Counted from the stretch's first letter, positions 24,423 to 33,592 are shown. The stretch is 57,825 bases of DNA from Phycisphaeraceae bacterium (GCA_028282685.1 JANQHK010000132.1:1-57825), one strand, 5' to 3'. Translations and numbers: made by a program. Notes: a model not told the origin generated them from the letters alone.

Positions 24423-25364
24423 ATGTCCGTGACCGCCGTCGTCCCCGCTGCCGGTCGATCCGAACGTTGGGGCAACTACCTCGGCGTCCCCAAGCAACTG
24501 GCGACTGTCGGTCGGCCCGAGAGCACGCCTCTGATCGTGCGCACGGTTCGATTGCTCGCCGAAGCAGGTATCGAGCGTCGCGTCGTAGTCGCGCACGATC
24601 CGGCTATTGCCGATGCCGTTAGTTCTCTTGCCCAGGCGGAGCATCCGCAGTCCCATCGTTTTCTCAGTGAGACGCTGCTGTCCACCGGGTCATTCTGGTC
24701 GGATCGCACGTTAGTTCTGCTCGGCGATGTCTTTTTTACCCGTAATAGCATCGATGCGATGGTGCAAGCGCCGCCCGGTCTGCATTTCTTCGGTATCGAT
24801 TACAACAGCCCCCCGCACCGGCGCGGTCGCAGGCCGGAAATCTTTGCGATGGCTTTCGATCGTTCGGTTCACGATGAAATGAATCGCGCGTTGCTCCTCA
24901 ATTCCCGACTCGCCGCGCTTCACGAAGACGGACGACTGAACTGGCAGGCCGTCCGTGCCCACGACGATCTCCGCCGGCAATTGCTGGCCGGCAATTTCTG
25001 TCCGCGTCCGCCGAAGCTGCTGCATGCGCTGGGCATGCCCCGCTCGTTGCGCTGGAGCCGGCGCCGCGCCCGGTGCGGTTCCCGCCCCCGCCATGCCTGG
25101 ATGTACGGCAAACTGTATGGGTTGTATCTGGCGACCGCCGACGTCGATCCCTTCGCCGGGGACCGATACGAACACTGGCAACCCAGCGGCGAGCAATTTC
25201 ATACCCTCGATGACCTCACCCGCGACATCGATTGCCCCGACGATTACCGCGAGTTAATGCGGGAGCTTACCGAGCCGACAACCGCAACAGCAGAAACGGA
25301 TCACGCAGTTCTTCCGCCTCCCCGGGTTTTCGCGTCGTCAGATCCAGTGCCTGCTCCACGGTGA
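24423..25364 (+). CDS. nucleotidyltransferase family protein (NTP_transf/MobA-like fold)
   Basis: This is a 313-residue protein with a GT-A-like nucleotidyltransferase start: TAVVPAAGRSERWG, followed by a PKQL motif, as in enzymes that transfer NMP to sugar phosphates or cofactors. LVLLGDVFF near residue 100 supplies the metal-binding aspartate. The substrate is not predictable, and the C-terminal half (GRRPEIFAMAFDR, RPRHAWMYGKLYGLYL) is not one I can assign. ATG 24423 has a GGAG upstream. Its 3' end overlaps the convergent glycosyltransferase gene by 98 bases. Confidence 0.7.
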   Translation: MSVTAVVPAAGRSERWGNYLGVPKQLATVGRPESTPLIVRTVRLLAEAGIERRVVVAHDPAIADAVSSLAQAEHPQSHRFLSETLLSTGSFWSDRTLVLLGDVFFTRNSIDAMVQAPPGLHFFGIDYNSPPHRRGRRPEIFAMAFDRSVHDEMNRALLLNSRLAALHEDGRLNWQAVRAHDDLRRQLLAGNFCPRPPKLLHALGMPRSLRWSRRRARCGSRPRHAWMYGKLYGLYLATADVDPFAGDRYEHWQPSGEQFHTLDDLTRDIDCPDDYRELMRELTEPTTATAETDHAVLPPPRVFASSDPVPAPR

Positions 25365-27045
25365 AATCCAGCGGCGCCGCCAGGCGTTCGATTTGTTCGA
25401 TGTGATCGGGCCGCGTGATGATGAAAAGGGTTTGGCCGCGGTTTTGTCGCAGGTATTCGGTCAGGATCGGCTCAACCAAATGCTGATTGGCATCCCGCTG
25501 TTTCACGACCTCGTTCAGTTGTTCCGGCGACCAGTCGGGGTAATGTTCAGCGATCCGATACCACTCGCCGAGCGCCGGGGCGGTGCGGTTGGCGTAATAG
25601 ATCAATGCGTTGGGCGGGCGCTTCGGCCAGGTAATCACGTCGTGTTCCCCGATGATCCGATTCATCTTTGGAGCGAGTTCGGCCAGGGCATCGCGATTGA
25701 TCGGTGCGCGGGCGTCGAGTTGTGTCCAGGCGAAACACATCACAACCGCGAACGCCAGTGAGCCGAACGTCGCCCAGTGGGGCCGGCGACGCACGAAAGA
25801 AAATGCCACACCCATCGCGATCACGCTGAGGACCAGGCCGACGCCGGTCGCAATCGATTCGCCTACCTCCAGTTTGAACTGCATTACGTAGGGTATGGCG
25901 ACGGACAATCCCATCAACCACAGACTGTGGCCGTACCACAGGCCCTTGCATTTGGGGTCTTGTTTCCCGGCCCGGTGCAGGTCGAGATGGTAGACCAGCA
26001 TCTGCCCGATGAGCAGCGCGGCCGGGGCGATCAGCGGCACCGCGTAGCGTTCGGTCTTCTCGAACGGGATGGTCATCAGCACCAGTCCGCCCACCAGCCA
26101 CCACCAGCAGAACAGCATCGGCTCCCGCCGCGCCGCGTACTTGCGCTCGAACGGCACGATCACGCCGGTCAACAGGTAGCCGCTCCACGGCATCACGTAA
26201 AAAAAGGCGGCCAGGTAAAACCAAAGCGGCTCGAACGAGGCCCTGTCCGAGGCGATGCGCCCGAACGCCTCCCAGTAAATCAGCTTGCGGTGGTTGGGGG
26301 CGACCTCGACCAGCATGAACCCCACCCACGGCAGCAAGCTCAATCCCGCCACGAACGACCACAGCGCCAACCCGCCGAGAAAGCGCCAGCGAATGGGCCG
26401 TCGCACGATTGCAAACCCTGCCGCCGGCAGCGCGGTCAGCATCCAGCTCACCGGCCCCTTGCATTGAAATGCGAGGATCAAACCGATCGCGGTGATCGTC
26501 CAGCCGAACTTCTCTTTTTTCCACGCCTTCCAGATACCGAGCATGCTCAGCGCGACCGAGGCGGTGAGAAAGATATCGTGCCGCGCCAGGCGGTATTCGA
26601 TGATGACCAGGAAACATGTCGCCCACGCCAGGGCTGACCAGAGCGCCGCGCGCCGGTCGAACAATCGCAAGCCCAGCAGGTAGATGCAAGCCGCGGTGAG
26701 AAAACCGATCACGGCCGAGATGCCGCGCAACAGGCCGAGCGGAGCGGTTTCGTTCCCGGTGATCTTGCATACGGCGGCGCTGATCCAGAACGGCAGGGGG
26801 GGCTTGACGGTGCGCGGACGCTCGTTGAGCGTGGGCACCACCCAACCGCCGTCGCGCGCCATCTCCTGCACGCTGAGCACGTAGCCCGATTCCAGCGAGT
26901 TGACGATCGGCGAAGCGCCCGGCGTGAACAATCCCAGCAGGGCGATGACGATGAAGATCACCGACAAATCCCTGCCGCGCTGCTCCGCGGTGGCGTGCGG
27001 ATCGGACGGAGCCAGGGCGATGTTGTCCAGCGATGTGTCGGTCAT
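25267..27045 (-). CDS. ArnT-like (GT39/GT83) glycosyltransferase, polytopic membrane protein
   Basis: This is a 592-residue integral membrane protein with about 11-12 hydrophobic helices and a C-terminal soluble domain. The first periplasmic loop, NSLESGYVLSVQEMARDGGWVVPTLNERPRTVKPPLPFW, matches the ArnT/PMT pattern of an acidic residue plus the conserved KPPLPFW. Such enzymes transfer a sugar from a polyprenyl-phosphate donor to lipid A, protein or polymer. The acceptor is unknown here. ATG 27045 was chosen over 27102. It lies downstream of serA on the same strand, with an octamer array between them. Confidence 0.85.
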   Translation of the reverse strand: MTDTSLDNIALAPSDPHATAEQRGRDLSVIFIVIALLGLFTPGASPIVNSLESGYVLSVQEMARDGGWVVPTLNERPRTVKPPLPFWISAAVCKITGNETAPLGLLRGISAVIGFLTAACIYLLGLRLFDRRAALWSALAWATCFLVIIEYRLARHDIFLTASVALSMLGIWKAWKKEKFGWTITAIGLILAFQCKGPVSWMLTALPAAGFAIVRRPIRWRFLGGLALWSFVAGLSLLPWVGFMLVEVAPNHRKLIYWEAFGRIASDRASFEPLWFYLAAFFYVMPWSGYLLTGVIVPFERKYAARREPMLFCWWWLVGGLVLMTIPFEKTERYAVPLIAPAALLIGQMLVYHLDLHRAGKQDPKCKGLWYGHSLWLMGLSVAIPYVMQFKLEVGESIATGVGLVLSVIAMGVAFSFVRRRPHWATFGSLAFAVVMCFAWTQLDARAPINRDALAELAPKMNRIIGEHDVITWPKRPPNALIYYANRTAPALGEWYRIAEHYPDWSPEQLNEVVKQRDANQHLVEPILTEYLRQNRGQTLFIITRPDHIEQIERLAAPLDFTVEQALDLTTRKPGEAEELRDPFLLLRLSAR

Positions 27046-27130
27046 ACCCACTCGCTTCCGCTTGCGGCAGGTTGAAAGTGAACGCGATGAATCGTGTGGC
27101 AAAATGCGGCCCCCCTGCGGGGCATCCGCG

Positions 27131-27160
27131 AAACCAACTAACCAGTTAACCGATCAACCA
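27131..27160 (-). repeat. degenerate octamer array providing the serA stop codon
   Basis: Variants of CCAATTAA (CCAACTAA, CCAGTTAA, CCGATCAA) run up to and into the serA 3' end. The serA TGA is read from the TCA of the unit at 27154-27156. Confidence 0.6.
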
Positions 27161-28764
27161 TCCTTCAGCGGCGGCAGGTTGACCGCGGTGACTTTCAGCA
27201 TGCCCGGTGTGTGACGCAGCGATTCGATCAACTGCTCCGGTGGTTGCTGGTCGACCTTCAGCACCATCAGTGCCGTGTGTTCGTGGCGGCTGATGGCCAT
27301 GTCGGCGATGTTCACCTGCGCGTTGCCCATGGATGAACCGACCAGGCCGATCATGCCCGGGCGGTCTTCGTTGATGATGAGCATCATGGCGCCTTCGGGG
27401 ACCATGTCCATGGCGTAGCGTCCGATGCGTAACACGCGGGGCAGGCCGTCTTCAAAGACGCTGCCGGCGATGGTGCGCTGCTCGTCGCCGGAGGTGACGG
27501 CCAGGGTGAGCCGGGCGATGCCGCCGTCTTCGGTTTCGGTGACGACCTTGGCCTTGATGCCGCGTCGCTCGGCCATGAGCTTGGCGTTGACCATGTTAAT
27601 CGGTTCATCGACCTGCGCGGCCAGCAGTTCGACGATGACCATGCATTCGAGCGTTTTCGCCGCCGAGGCCAGGGTGTTATCGTGCAGCGTGACGGTCACA
27701 TCGCCGACGCCCTGCTCGCACATCGGCGCGATCAGCCGGGCCATGCGCTGGGCCAGATCGACCAGGCGCAACTGCTCGGGCGGCAGGTCCATGCGGACGC
27801 CGGCGATGTTCACCGCACCGCGCAGCCCTTCGCCGCGGAGGAATTCAAGCAACTGAGCGCAGGCCGCCATGGAGACCGCCTGCTGCGCTTCGACGGTGCT
27901 GGCGCCCAGGTGCGGGGTGAGCAGCACTTGGTCGCAGGCGCGCAGCGGATCGTCTTCCGCGGGAGGTTCGGTTTCGTAGACGTCGATCGCCGCGCCGGCG
28001 ACCTTGCCCGATTCGATCGCTTCGAGCAGGGCGGCGTTGTCGATCACACCGCCGCGCGCCGCGTTGACGACCATCAGCCCGTCCTTGGCCGCGGCCAGCG
28101 TTTCGGCGTTGAGCATGTTGCGGGTGTTGTCGTTCAGCGGCACGTGGAAGGAGACAATGTCGATCTGCTCGACCATCTCCTTGAAACTCGGGCAGATTTT
28201 CACGCGCCCGTCGAGGGCGGTCTCGGCGTTGTAAATCGGGTCGTACGCCAGCACCTTCATGTCGAAGGCCAGCGCTCGCTCGGCCATGGCGTGTCCGATG
28301 CGCCCCAGGCCCACCAGGCCCAGCGTCTTGCCGGCGAGTTGGTGGCCGACGAATTTCTTGCGGTTCCATCCGCCGCCGCGCATGGTCAGAAACGCCGGTC
28401 CGATGTTCCGTGATAGCGCCATCATCAGCGCGAAGGCATGTTCGCAGGTGGTGAGCGTCGAGGCCTCGGCGGAGTTCATTACGAGCACGCCTTTGGCGGT
28501 GGCGGCGTCGAGATCGATGTTGTCCACGCCCACGCCGGCGCGGGCAATGGCGCGAAGGTTGCCCGGCTCGGCCAGCACCTTCGCCGTCACCTGCACGCCC
28601 GAGCGCACCAGCAGCCCGTGGTACTGACCGATGATCGAGGCCAGTTCGTCTTCGCTCAGGCCCGTTTTGGAATCCACCGTCACGCCGGCATGGCTTTGCA
28701 TGTACTCCAGGCCCTCGGGGGCCAGTTTGTCGGCGACCAGAATTTTAATCGCTTCATCGCTCAT
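27154..28764 (-). CDS. serA: D-3-phosphoglycerate dehydrogenase (type 1, with ACT domain)
   Basis: This is a 536-residue enzyme that oxidises 3-phosphoglycerate in the first step of serine synthesis. The NAD-binding GLGRIG is at 152-157, the catalytic region has AARGGVIDNAALLEA and LLTPHLGAST, and a long intervening domain (about residues 330-450) precedes a C-terminal ACT domain (MLIINEDRPGMIGLVGSSMG). This three-part layout matches the long type 1 enzymes of M. tuberculosis and many bacteria. ATG 28764 is preferred to an 11-residue longer start. Serine feedback through ACT is likely by family. Confidence 0.94.
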   Translation of the reverse strand: MSDEAIKILVADKLAPEGLEYMQSHAGVTVDSKTGLSEDELASIIGQYHGLLVRSGVQVTAKVLAEPGNLRAIARAGVGVDNIDLDAATAKGVLVMNSAEASTLTTCEHAFALMMALSRNIGPAFLTMRGGGWNRKKFVGHQLAGKTLGLVGLGRIGHAMAERALAFDMKVLAYDPIYNAETALDGRVKICPSFKEMVEQIDIVSFHVPLNDNTRNMLNAETLAAAKDGLMVVNAARGGVIDNAALLEAIESGKVAGAAIDVYETEPPAEDDPLRACDQVLLTPHLGASTVEAQQAVSMAACAQLLEFLRGEGLRGAVNIAGVRMDLPPEQLRLVDLAQRMARLIAPMCEQGVGDVTVTLHDNTLASAAKTLECMVIVELLAAQVDEPINMVNAKLMAERRGIKAKVVTETEDGGIARLTLAVTSGDEQRTIAGSVFEDGLPRVLRIGRYAMDMVPEGAMMLIINEDRPGMIGLVGSSMGNAQVNIADMAISRHEHTALMVLKVDQQPPEQLIESLRHTPGMLKVTAVNLPPLKDG

Positions 28765-28959
28765 GGGGATTTCACGCTTTTTTTGTGGTGAACACAACCG
28801 CTTCCGGGGCGCCTTTAGGCCATAAAGACCGATATCCTATCAACGACGCCGTGGACTGTCGATGATTGCAATGCCCCGGTGCTTTGGCTATCATGCCGCA
28901 ATTCCGGAATAGGTCCGACCTTGTCTCCAACCCCCCGGCTACCACAGGCAACGCAAAGC

Positions 28960-29229
28960 ATGGTTCTTACAGCACAGAAAAAACAGGCCCTGATCAGCGA
29001 TTACGCCACGCACGAAGGCGACACCGGCTCACCGGAAATCCAGGTGGCCCTGCTGACCGAGCGCATCAACCAGTTGACCGAGCACATGCGGGATCACAAG
29101 CACGACTTCCATTCCCGCCGCGGTCTGATCATGCTCGTCGGAAAGCGCAATCGTCTGCTGCGGTACCTGGCCAAAAAGAATCGCCAGCGCTACCTGGAGC
29201 TGATCAAGCGGCTTGGTTTGAGGAAGTGA
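28960..29229 (+). CDS. rpsO: 30S ribosomal protein S15
   Basis: This 89-residue primary 16S rRNA-binding protein has the typical length. The signatures [17 protein letters not shown], the HxxDxHSRRGL loop ([18 protein letters not shown]) and LLRYLAKKN are all present. ATG 28960 was chosen because the family starts just before the first helix; 27 extra in-frame codons upstream are not conserved-looking. The gene is followed by pnp, the widespread rpsO-pnp order. Confidence 0.95.
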   Translation: MVLTAQKKQALISDYATHEGDTGSPEIQVALLTERINQLTEHMRDHKHDFHSRRGLIMLVGKRNRLLRYLAKKNRQRYLELIKRLGLRK

Positions 29230-29270
29230 AGACGGATCAACGTGTTGTGGAGCCGCCCCGATGATGCATC

Positions 29271-29328
29271 CAGGCGGCAGTCGGCAATGGGCACCGCCTT
29301 GGCGATGCGCATTGCCAACTGTCACCTG
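29271..29328 (+). promoter_or_regulatory. long imperfect hairpin between rpsO and pnp
   Basis: Arms 29271-29298 and 29301-29328 pair almost throughout, with 23 pairs including one G-U and four mismatches, around a tiny loop. It lies in the rpsO-pnp spacer. In E. coli that position holds the RNase III-cleaved stem through which PNPase controls its own mRNA. An equivalent role here is inference. Confidence 0.55.
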
Positions 29329-29419
29329 TCCTGATGCCTCCCTTCCGGCCGACTCCACACGAAACATCCCATAGGAGTTGCCCCGTTCCGGGGCGCAGGC
29401 CAAGTGAAGGAACTGGCAT

Positions 29420-31588
29420 ATGTCACATACTGTTGTTGAACGGGAAATCGCCGGTCGCACCATGCGCATGGAAACCGGACGATGGGCCAAGCAGGCCGAC
29501 GCCTGTGTTTTCATCACCTACGCCGAAACGACCGTGCTGGCCGCGGTGGTCCGGGGCGAGCCGCGCGAGGGCGTTGATTTCTTCCCACTGCAAGTCGACT
29601 ACCGCGAGCGCACCAGCGCCGCCGGAAAATTTCCCGGCGGGTTCCGCAAGCGCGAAGGCGCACCCACCCAGAAAGAAATTCTGACCATGCGGATCATCGA
29701 TCGGCCCATCCGACCGCTGTTTCCCGATGGGTTCTACGATGAGGTGGTCGTCCAGTGCTGGGTCGAGTCGGCCGACGGCCAGAACGAACCCGATGTGATC
29801 GCCGGCACCGGCGCCGCCGCCGCCCTGGCCATCAGCACGCTGCCGTTCGACGGCCCGACCGCCACCGTGCGCGTCGCCCGCGTCGACGATCAATTTGTCC
29901 TGTTCCCCACGCAGGCGCAAATGGATTACGCCGACCTCGACCTGGTTCTCTCCGGCCACCGGGAAGGCGTGAACATGATCGAAGTCGGTGCGACCGAAGT
30001 GGCGGAAGAAGTCGTGCTCGAAGCGATCAAGTTCGGCCATCAGGGCATCTGCGACCTGCTCGACATGATCGGCGAACTGACCGAAAAAGCCGGACAGGAA
30101 ACCAAGGCCGAGCTGCATCTGCCGCCGCAGGAAATCATCGATCAGGTCTTCGCGGAGCTGTCTGAACCGCTCACCGCAGCCAAGAAAACCGAGGGCAAGC
30201 TGGCGCGCGAAGAGGCGGTCAAGCAGGTCTTTTCCGATTACCTGGAAAAAACCTGTCCCGAACCCGCCGAGGACGATGACGTCAGCTATCCGAAATACTT
30301 GGCGATCATGGCCAAACGCGGACATTATAAACAGGCCTTCGAAAAGCTCGAAAAAGCCGTCACCCGCGAGCTGATGCTCGCCGGGACGCGCACCGACGGA
30401 CGCGGCCACGACGAGCTGCGTCAACTGACCTGTGAAGTTGACGTGTTGGCGCGGACGCACGGTTCGGCCGTCTTCACACGCGGCGAAACCCAGTCTCTCG
30501 TTTCCTGCACGCTGGGTGTGGGCAAAGACGAGCAGATCGTCGACGGCCTGGGCGAAGAGTTCAGCCAGAAGTTCTACCTGCATTACAACTTCCCGCCGTT
30601 CTGCGTCGGTGAAACCCGCCGGGTCACCGGACCCAGCCGGCGTGAGATCGGACACGGAGCCCTGGCCGAGCGTTCCCTGGCCGGCATCCTGCCTTCGGTG
30701 GACCAGTTCCCGTACACCGTTCGGCTGATCAGCGAGATCCTCGAATCCAACGGGTCCAGCTCCATGGCGTCGATTTGCGGCGGATGCCTGGCGCTCATGG
30801 ACGCCGGCGTCCCCATCCGCAACACCTGCGCCGGCATCAGCATCGGCCTGGTCACCAGTGAAGACGGGTCTCAGCAGTTGATGATGACCGACATCCTCGG
30901 CGAGGAAGACCACTTCGGCGATATGGACTTCAAGGTTGCCGGAACCCGCGAGGGCGTCACCGGCATCCAGCTCGATCTCAAGGCCCGCGGCATCGAGTTC
31001 GATTTCATCGCCAAGGTCTTCGAGCAGGCGCGCCATGCCCGGCTGAAGATCATCGAGGCCATGGAAGCCGCCATCCCCGCCCCGCGCAAGGAAATCAGCC
31101 CCCATGCCCCGCGTCTGCTGTCCGTCAATATCAACCCCGACAAGATCGGCCTGCTGATCGGCCCGGGTGGCAAGACCATCCGCGCCATTCAGGAACAGAC
31201 CGGTGCGACCATCGAGGTCGAGGAAGATGGCACGGTGATGATTTCCGCCGTTGGAGCCGGCAAGGCCGAGGCCGCTCGATCCGAGGTCGAAAAGCTCTGT
31301 GAGGAGGTCAAGCTCGGCCAGATATACACTGGCCGGGTCAACACCATCAAGGACTTCGGTGCCTTCGTCGAGGTGATTCCCGGGCAGGACGGCTTGTGCC
31401 ACATCTCCGAACTGGCCGACGGCTACGTCGAGAAGGTGCAGGACGTGGTTAAAATCGGCGATGAAATCAAGGTCAAGGTGATCAACATCGACGACCAGGG
31501 CCGCCTCAAGCTCTCCCGCAAGGCCGTCATCAAGGAAGAGGAAGGCGAAGGCGAGCAGGAAGGCGAACCCGCCGCGGCCAAAGATTGA
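29420..31588 (+). CDS. pnp: polyribonucleotide nucleotidyltransferase (PNPase)
   Basis: This is a 722-residue phosphorolytic 3'-5' exoribonuclease with a normal domain set: two RNase PH domains (first: MRIIDRPIRPLFPDGF; second: DGRGHDELR and GETQSLVSCTLGVG), an intervening all-alpha domain, a KH domain with LLIGPGGKTIRAIQEQTGAT near 572-591, and an S1 domain (YTGRVNTIKDFGAFVE). The Ser-Ser-Met-Ala segment (NGSSSMASICG) matches the active-site region. The acidic tail is Glu-rich. A GAAGGAAC box precedes ATG 29420. It is cotranscribed with rpsO by position. Confidence 0.96.
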   Translation: MSHTVVEREIAGRTMRMETGRWAKQADACVFITYAETTVLAAVVRGEPREGVDFFPLQVDYRERTSAAGKFPGGFRKREGAPTQKEILTMRIIDRPIRPLFPDGFYDEVVVQCWVESADGQNEPDVIAGTGAAAALAISTLPFDGPTATVRVARVDDQFVLFPTQAQMDYADLDLVLSGHREGVNMIEVGATEVAEEVVLEAIKFGHQGICDLLDMIGELTEKAGQETKAELHLPPQEIIDQVFAELSEPLTAAKKTEGKLAREEAVKQVFSDYLEKTCPEPAEDDDVSYPKYLAIMAKRGHYKQAFEKLEKAVTRELMLAGTRTDGRGHDELRQLTCEVDVLARTHGSAVFTRGETQSLVSCTLGVGKDEQIVDGLGEEFSQKFYLHYNFPPFCVGETRRVTGPSRREIGHGALAERSLAGILPSVDQFPYTVRLISEILESNGSSSMASICGGCLALMDAGVPIRNTCAGISIGLVTSEDGSQQLMMTDILGEEDHFGDMDFKVAGTREGVTGIQLDLKARGIEFDFIAKVFEQARHARLKIIEAMEAAIPAPRKEISPHAPRLLSVNINPDKIGLLIGPGGKTIRAIQEQTGATIEVEEDGTVMISAVGAGKAEAARSEVEKLCEEVKLGQIYTGRVNTIKDFGAFVEVIPGQDGLCHISELADGYVEKVQDVVKIGDEIKVKVINIDDQGRLKLSRKAVIKEEEGEGEQEGEPAAAKD

Positions 31589-31593
31589 CTCCG

Positions 31594-31685
31594 GAAAAAA
31601 AGCGCAGGAACCTTTTTCGGACAAAAAATAAGACGTCGGGAACCCTTTTTCCGGGTCAAAAAAGGTTCCTGGCGCCTTTTTATTG
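31594..31685. repeat. cluster of REP-like AGGAACCTTTTT elements, probable terminator of pnp
   Basis: Three related short elements occur after pnp. One in direct orientation (31601-31617, AGGAACC then T5) is followed by an inverted hairpin GGAACCCTTTTT / AAAAAAGGTTCC (31639-31669) and GGCGCC with T5. The A/T arms and U-tract could terminate transcription. The same motif occurs once more after hpnE (53769-53791). Confidence 0.6.
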
Positions 31686-31724
31686 GCCGGTTCAGTTTTT
31701 TTAACTTCTTATGCCAATATGTCT

Positions 31725-31752
31725 TTGCATTTTTCTTACCAAGTGGTAATAT
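31725..31752 (+). promoter_or_regulatory. candidate promoter for the cold-shock gene
   Basis: TTGCAT (31725-31730) and TAATAT (31747-31752) are separated by 16 bases, a sigma-70-like spacing in an AT-rich stretch. Transcription from here would leave a leader of roughly 260 bases before the cold-shock protein start. The rest of 31686-32026 has no gene. Confidence 0.4.
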
Positions 31753-32026
31753 GTCACTAGCTTGCAGGACATTTCTCATCGTTTGAGTCCGTATTGAAGT
31801 TGCGAGTGACGTGTTGCGAAAGCAATAGCACTGATTATGAACGCTGGATGAACGCAACCGCCTGGTCGGTGTTGTGTGTGGCGGTATGCCGTGAGCGTAT
31901 CACTTCGGGCCGGGAAGGAAAGTGAAATGAAATGTTCTGTTGGTGTCACGGCATACGGCCGTTCGGCTAGCCGTGGGCCATGCAGTTGATGCACTTCACA
32001 ACCTCACTTCGTTTTGGAGGTGCCGT

Positions 32027-32314
32027 ATGTCTACGCGGGGACAGGTCAAGTGGTTCGATCCGAAGAAGGGCTATGGCTTCATCATCGGGCCGGACGGGCA
32101 GGATGTGTTTGTTCACTACACCCACATCCAGAGCGAGGGTTTTCGCCTGCTCAAGGATGGGGAGTGGGTTGACTACGACCTGACCGAGGGCGATAAAGGG
32201 TGGCAGGCCCGCGAGGTCCAGCGACTCGACGTCAAGGTCAACAGCGAAGTGGCGCAGGAAGCGTTGCAGGTCGGGCAACCCAAGCAACAACAGCCCGCCG
32301 CGCCCCGGGATTGA
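32027..32314 (+). CDS. cold-shock protein, CspA family
   Basis: This is a 95-residue single-stranded nucleic-acid binding protein. RNP1 is KGYGFI at 14-19 and RNP2 is VFVHY at 27-31. The first 70 residues form the cold-shock domain and the last 25 are a Gln/Pro-rich tail. GGAGG lies 7 bases before ATG 32027, a strong ribosome binding site. A long 5' leader is possible from the candidate promoter, as is typical for cspA-type genes, which fold their leaders in the cold. Confidence 0.9.
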   Translation: MSTRGQVKWFDPKKGYGFIIGPDGQDVFVHYTHIQSEGFRLLKDGEWVDYDLTEGDKGWQAREVQRLDVKVNSEVAQEALQVGQPKQQQPAAPRD

Positions 32315-32370
32315 TTGAGTCCGTCGTTGGATGCCCATCGCGGCCGCATGACGTTGAGGTCCTTCGGCCC

Positions 32371-33210
32371 ATGTGGCAATGGTTGTTCATCGGATTAGCC
32401 AGTGGCGTATGTGGGAGTATTCCCGCCATTGTCTGGTGGTCGCGCCGCACCGCCCAGCGTGTGCGCCTTCTCGAATCCCGCGCGCGCGACGCCGAGCGGT
32501 TGGCCGAGCAGGCCACCCTCACGGGCGGACTCGCTCATGAAATCAAGAATCCCCTGTCCACCATCGGGCTCAACCTCCAGTTGATCCACGAGCAGGTCGG
32601 TGAACTGGACCTGCCCGAACCGCAGGGCGGACGCCTGCAACGTCGACTCGACGCCCTGTCCGGGGAAGTGGCTCGCCTGCGCACGATCCTGGAAGATTTC
32701 CTCCGTTACGCCGGTCAACTGCGGCTCGACCGGCAGCCCGTCGAAATCAATACCGCCGTCGAGGAATTGGTCGATTTCTTCACTCCCCAGGCGCAATCGT
32801 CCGGCGTCAATCTGCGCAGCCGGCTCGATCCGAATACCGGCCAGGCGCCCGTGGACATCACCCTCTTCAAGCAGGCCGTGCTCAATCTCCTGATCAACGC
32901 CACGCAGGCGATGGTGGCGGCGCGCTACGAACAGACGCCGCACGGCGGGGCGGTTGATCTCATCATCACCACCGAGGGCGGAGCCGACGCGGTGGCCGTG
33001 CATGTGATCGACACCGGCCCCGGTATCTCAGACGCCAAGCTCGATACCGTTTTCAAGCCCTATTATTCGACCAAGCGCGATGGCTCGGGCTTGGGGTTGC
33101 CGACCAGCCGACGCATTGTGGAATCGCACGGCGGGCGTATTGAGGTCCACAGCGAGCCGGGCAAGGGCTCGGACTTCACCCTCCACCTGCCTCGCCATGC
33201 GGAAACGTAA
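32371..33210 (+). CDS. sensor histidine kinase
   Basis: This is a 279-residue kinase with one N-terminal membrane helix (residues 3-24), a coiled stretch, and HisKA and HATPase domains. The phospho-accepting histidine is H56 in GLAHEIKNPLSTIG. N box NLLINATQAM, G1 DTGPGIS and G2 SGLGLPTSRRIVESHGG are intact. No periplasmic sensor domain exists, so the signal may be cytoplasmic or membrane-borne. No response regulator gene lies beside it in this window. ATG 32371 was chosen. Confidence 0.9.
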   Translation: MWQWLFIGLASGVCGSIPAIVWWSRRTAQRVRLLESRARDAERLAEQATLTGGLAHEIKNPLSTIGLNLQLIHEQVGELDLPEPQGGRLQRRLDALSGEVARLRTILEDFLRYAGQLRLDRQPVEINTAVEELVDFFTPQAQSSGVNLRSRLDPNTGQAPVDITLFKQAVLNLLINATQAMVAARYEQTPHGGAVDLIITTEGGADAVAVHVIDTGPGISDAKLDTVFKPYYSTKRDGSGLGLPTSRRIVESHGGRIEVHSEPGKGSDFTLHLPRHAET

Positions 33211-33246
33211 GTGACGATGATGTTTTTTTGTGTCAAGGGGCAAGCC

Positions 33247-33399
33247 ATGTGGCGAATCACATACGGCATTTTAATCGTCGCGATGTCCGCGGGGACGGCA
33301 TCGGCTCGTGCCGAGAACCCGTTGGCGAACATCAAAATTCCCACCGATGCTCAGGCCCTGACGCAACGCCAAGTCAGCGTCGAGCAGTTGGCCTATTAA
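33247..33399 (+). CDS. tiny exported protein, possibly a broken gene remnant
   Basis: This encodes 50 residues: a signal-peptide-like start MWRITYGILIVAMSAGTASARA, then about 28 residues. A TAA follows. Downstream, another frame continues without a known start to 33536 (ending PKVHLTN), so this may be the front of a frameshifted small gene. It lies 36 bases after the histidine kinase stop. I am not sure it is functional. Confidence 0.35.
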   Translation: MWRITYGILIVAMSAGTASARAENPLANIKIPTDAQALTQRQVSVEQLAY

Positions 33400-33562
33400 C
33401 GCAGCCACATCAGCAAGGCATACCGCACACATGGCCAGACCGAATCCGGATACGTAAACTCAAAGCCATTCCGGAATTCTTCAAGTCGGCCGATTGGCGC
33501 AAGCAAACGATTCCGAAAGTACACCTGACCAATTAGTTCGCATGAACGTCGGCTCCGGCCTT

Positions 33563-33592
33563 GAAAATAAAAACCCCGTCGTGCGGCGGGGT
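33563..33592 (-). terminator. intrinsic terminator of the PEP-CTERM protease gene
   Basis: On the minus strand ACCCCG and CGGGGT form a stem followed by a T-rich tract (TTTTTATTTT). It lies 30 bases beyond the protease stop codon. Confidence 0.75.

Noticed and set aside
29423-31624. Long minus-strand frame opposite pnp
   Set aside because: All PNPase domains are encoded on the plus strand and the opposite frame is low-complexity acidic sequence typical of shadows.
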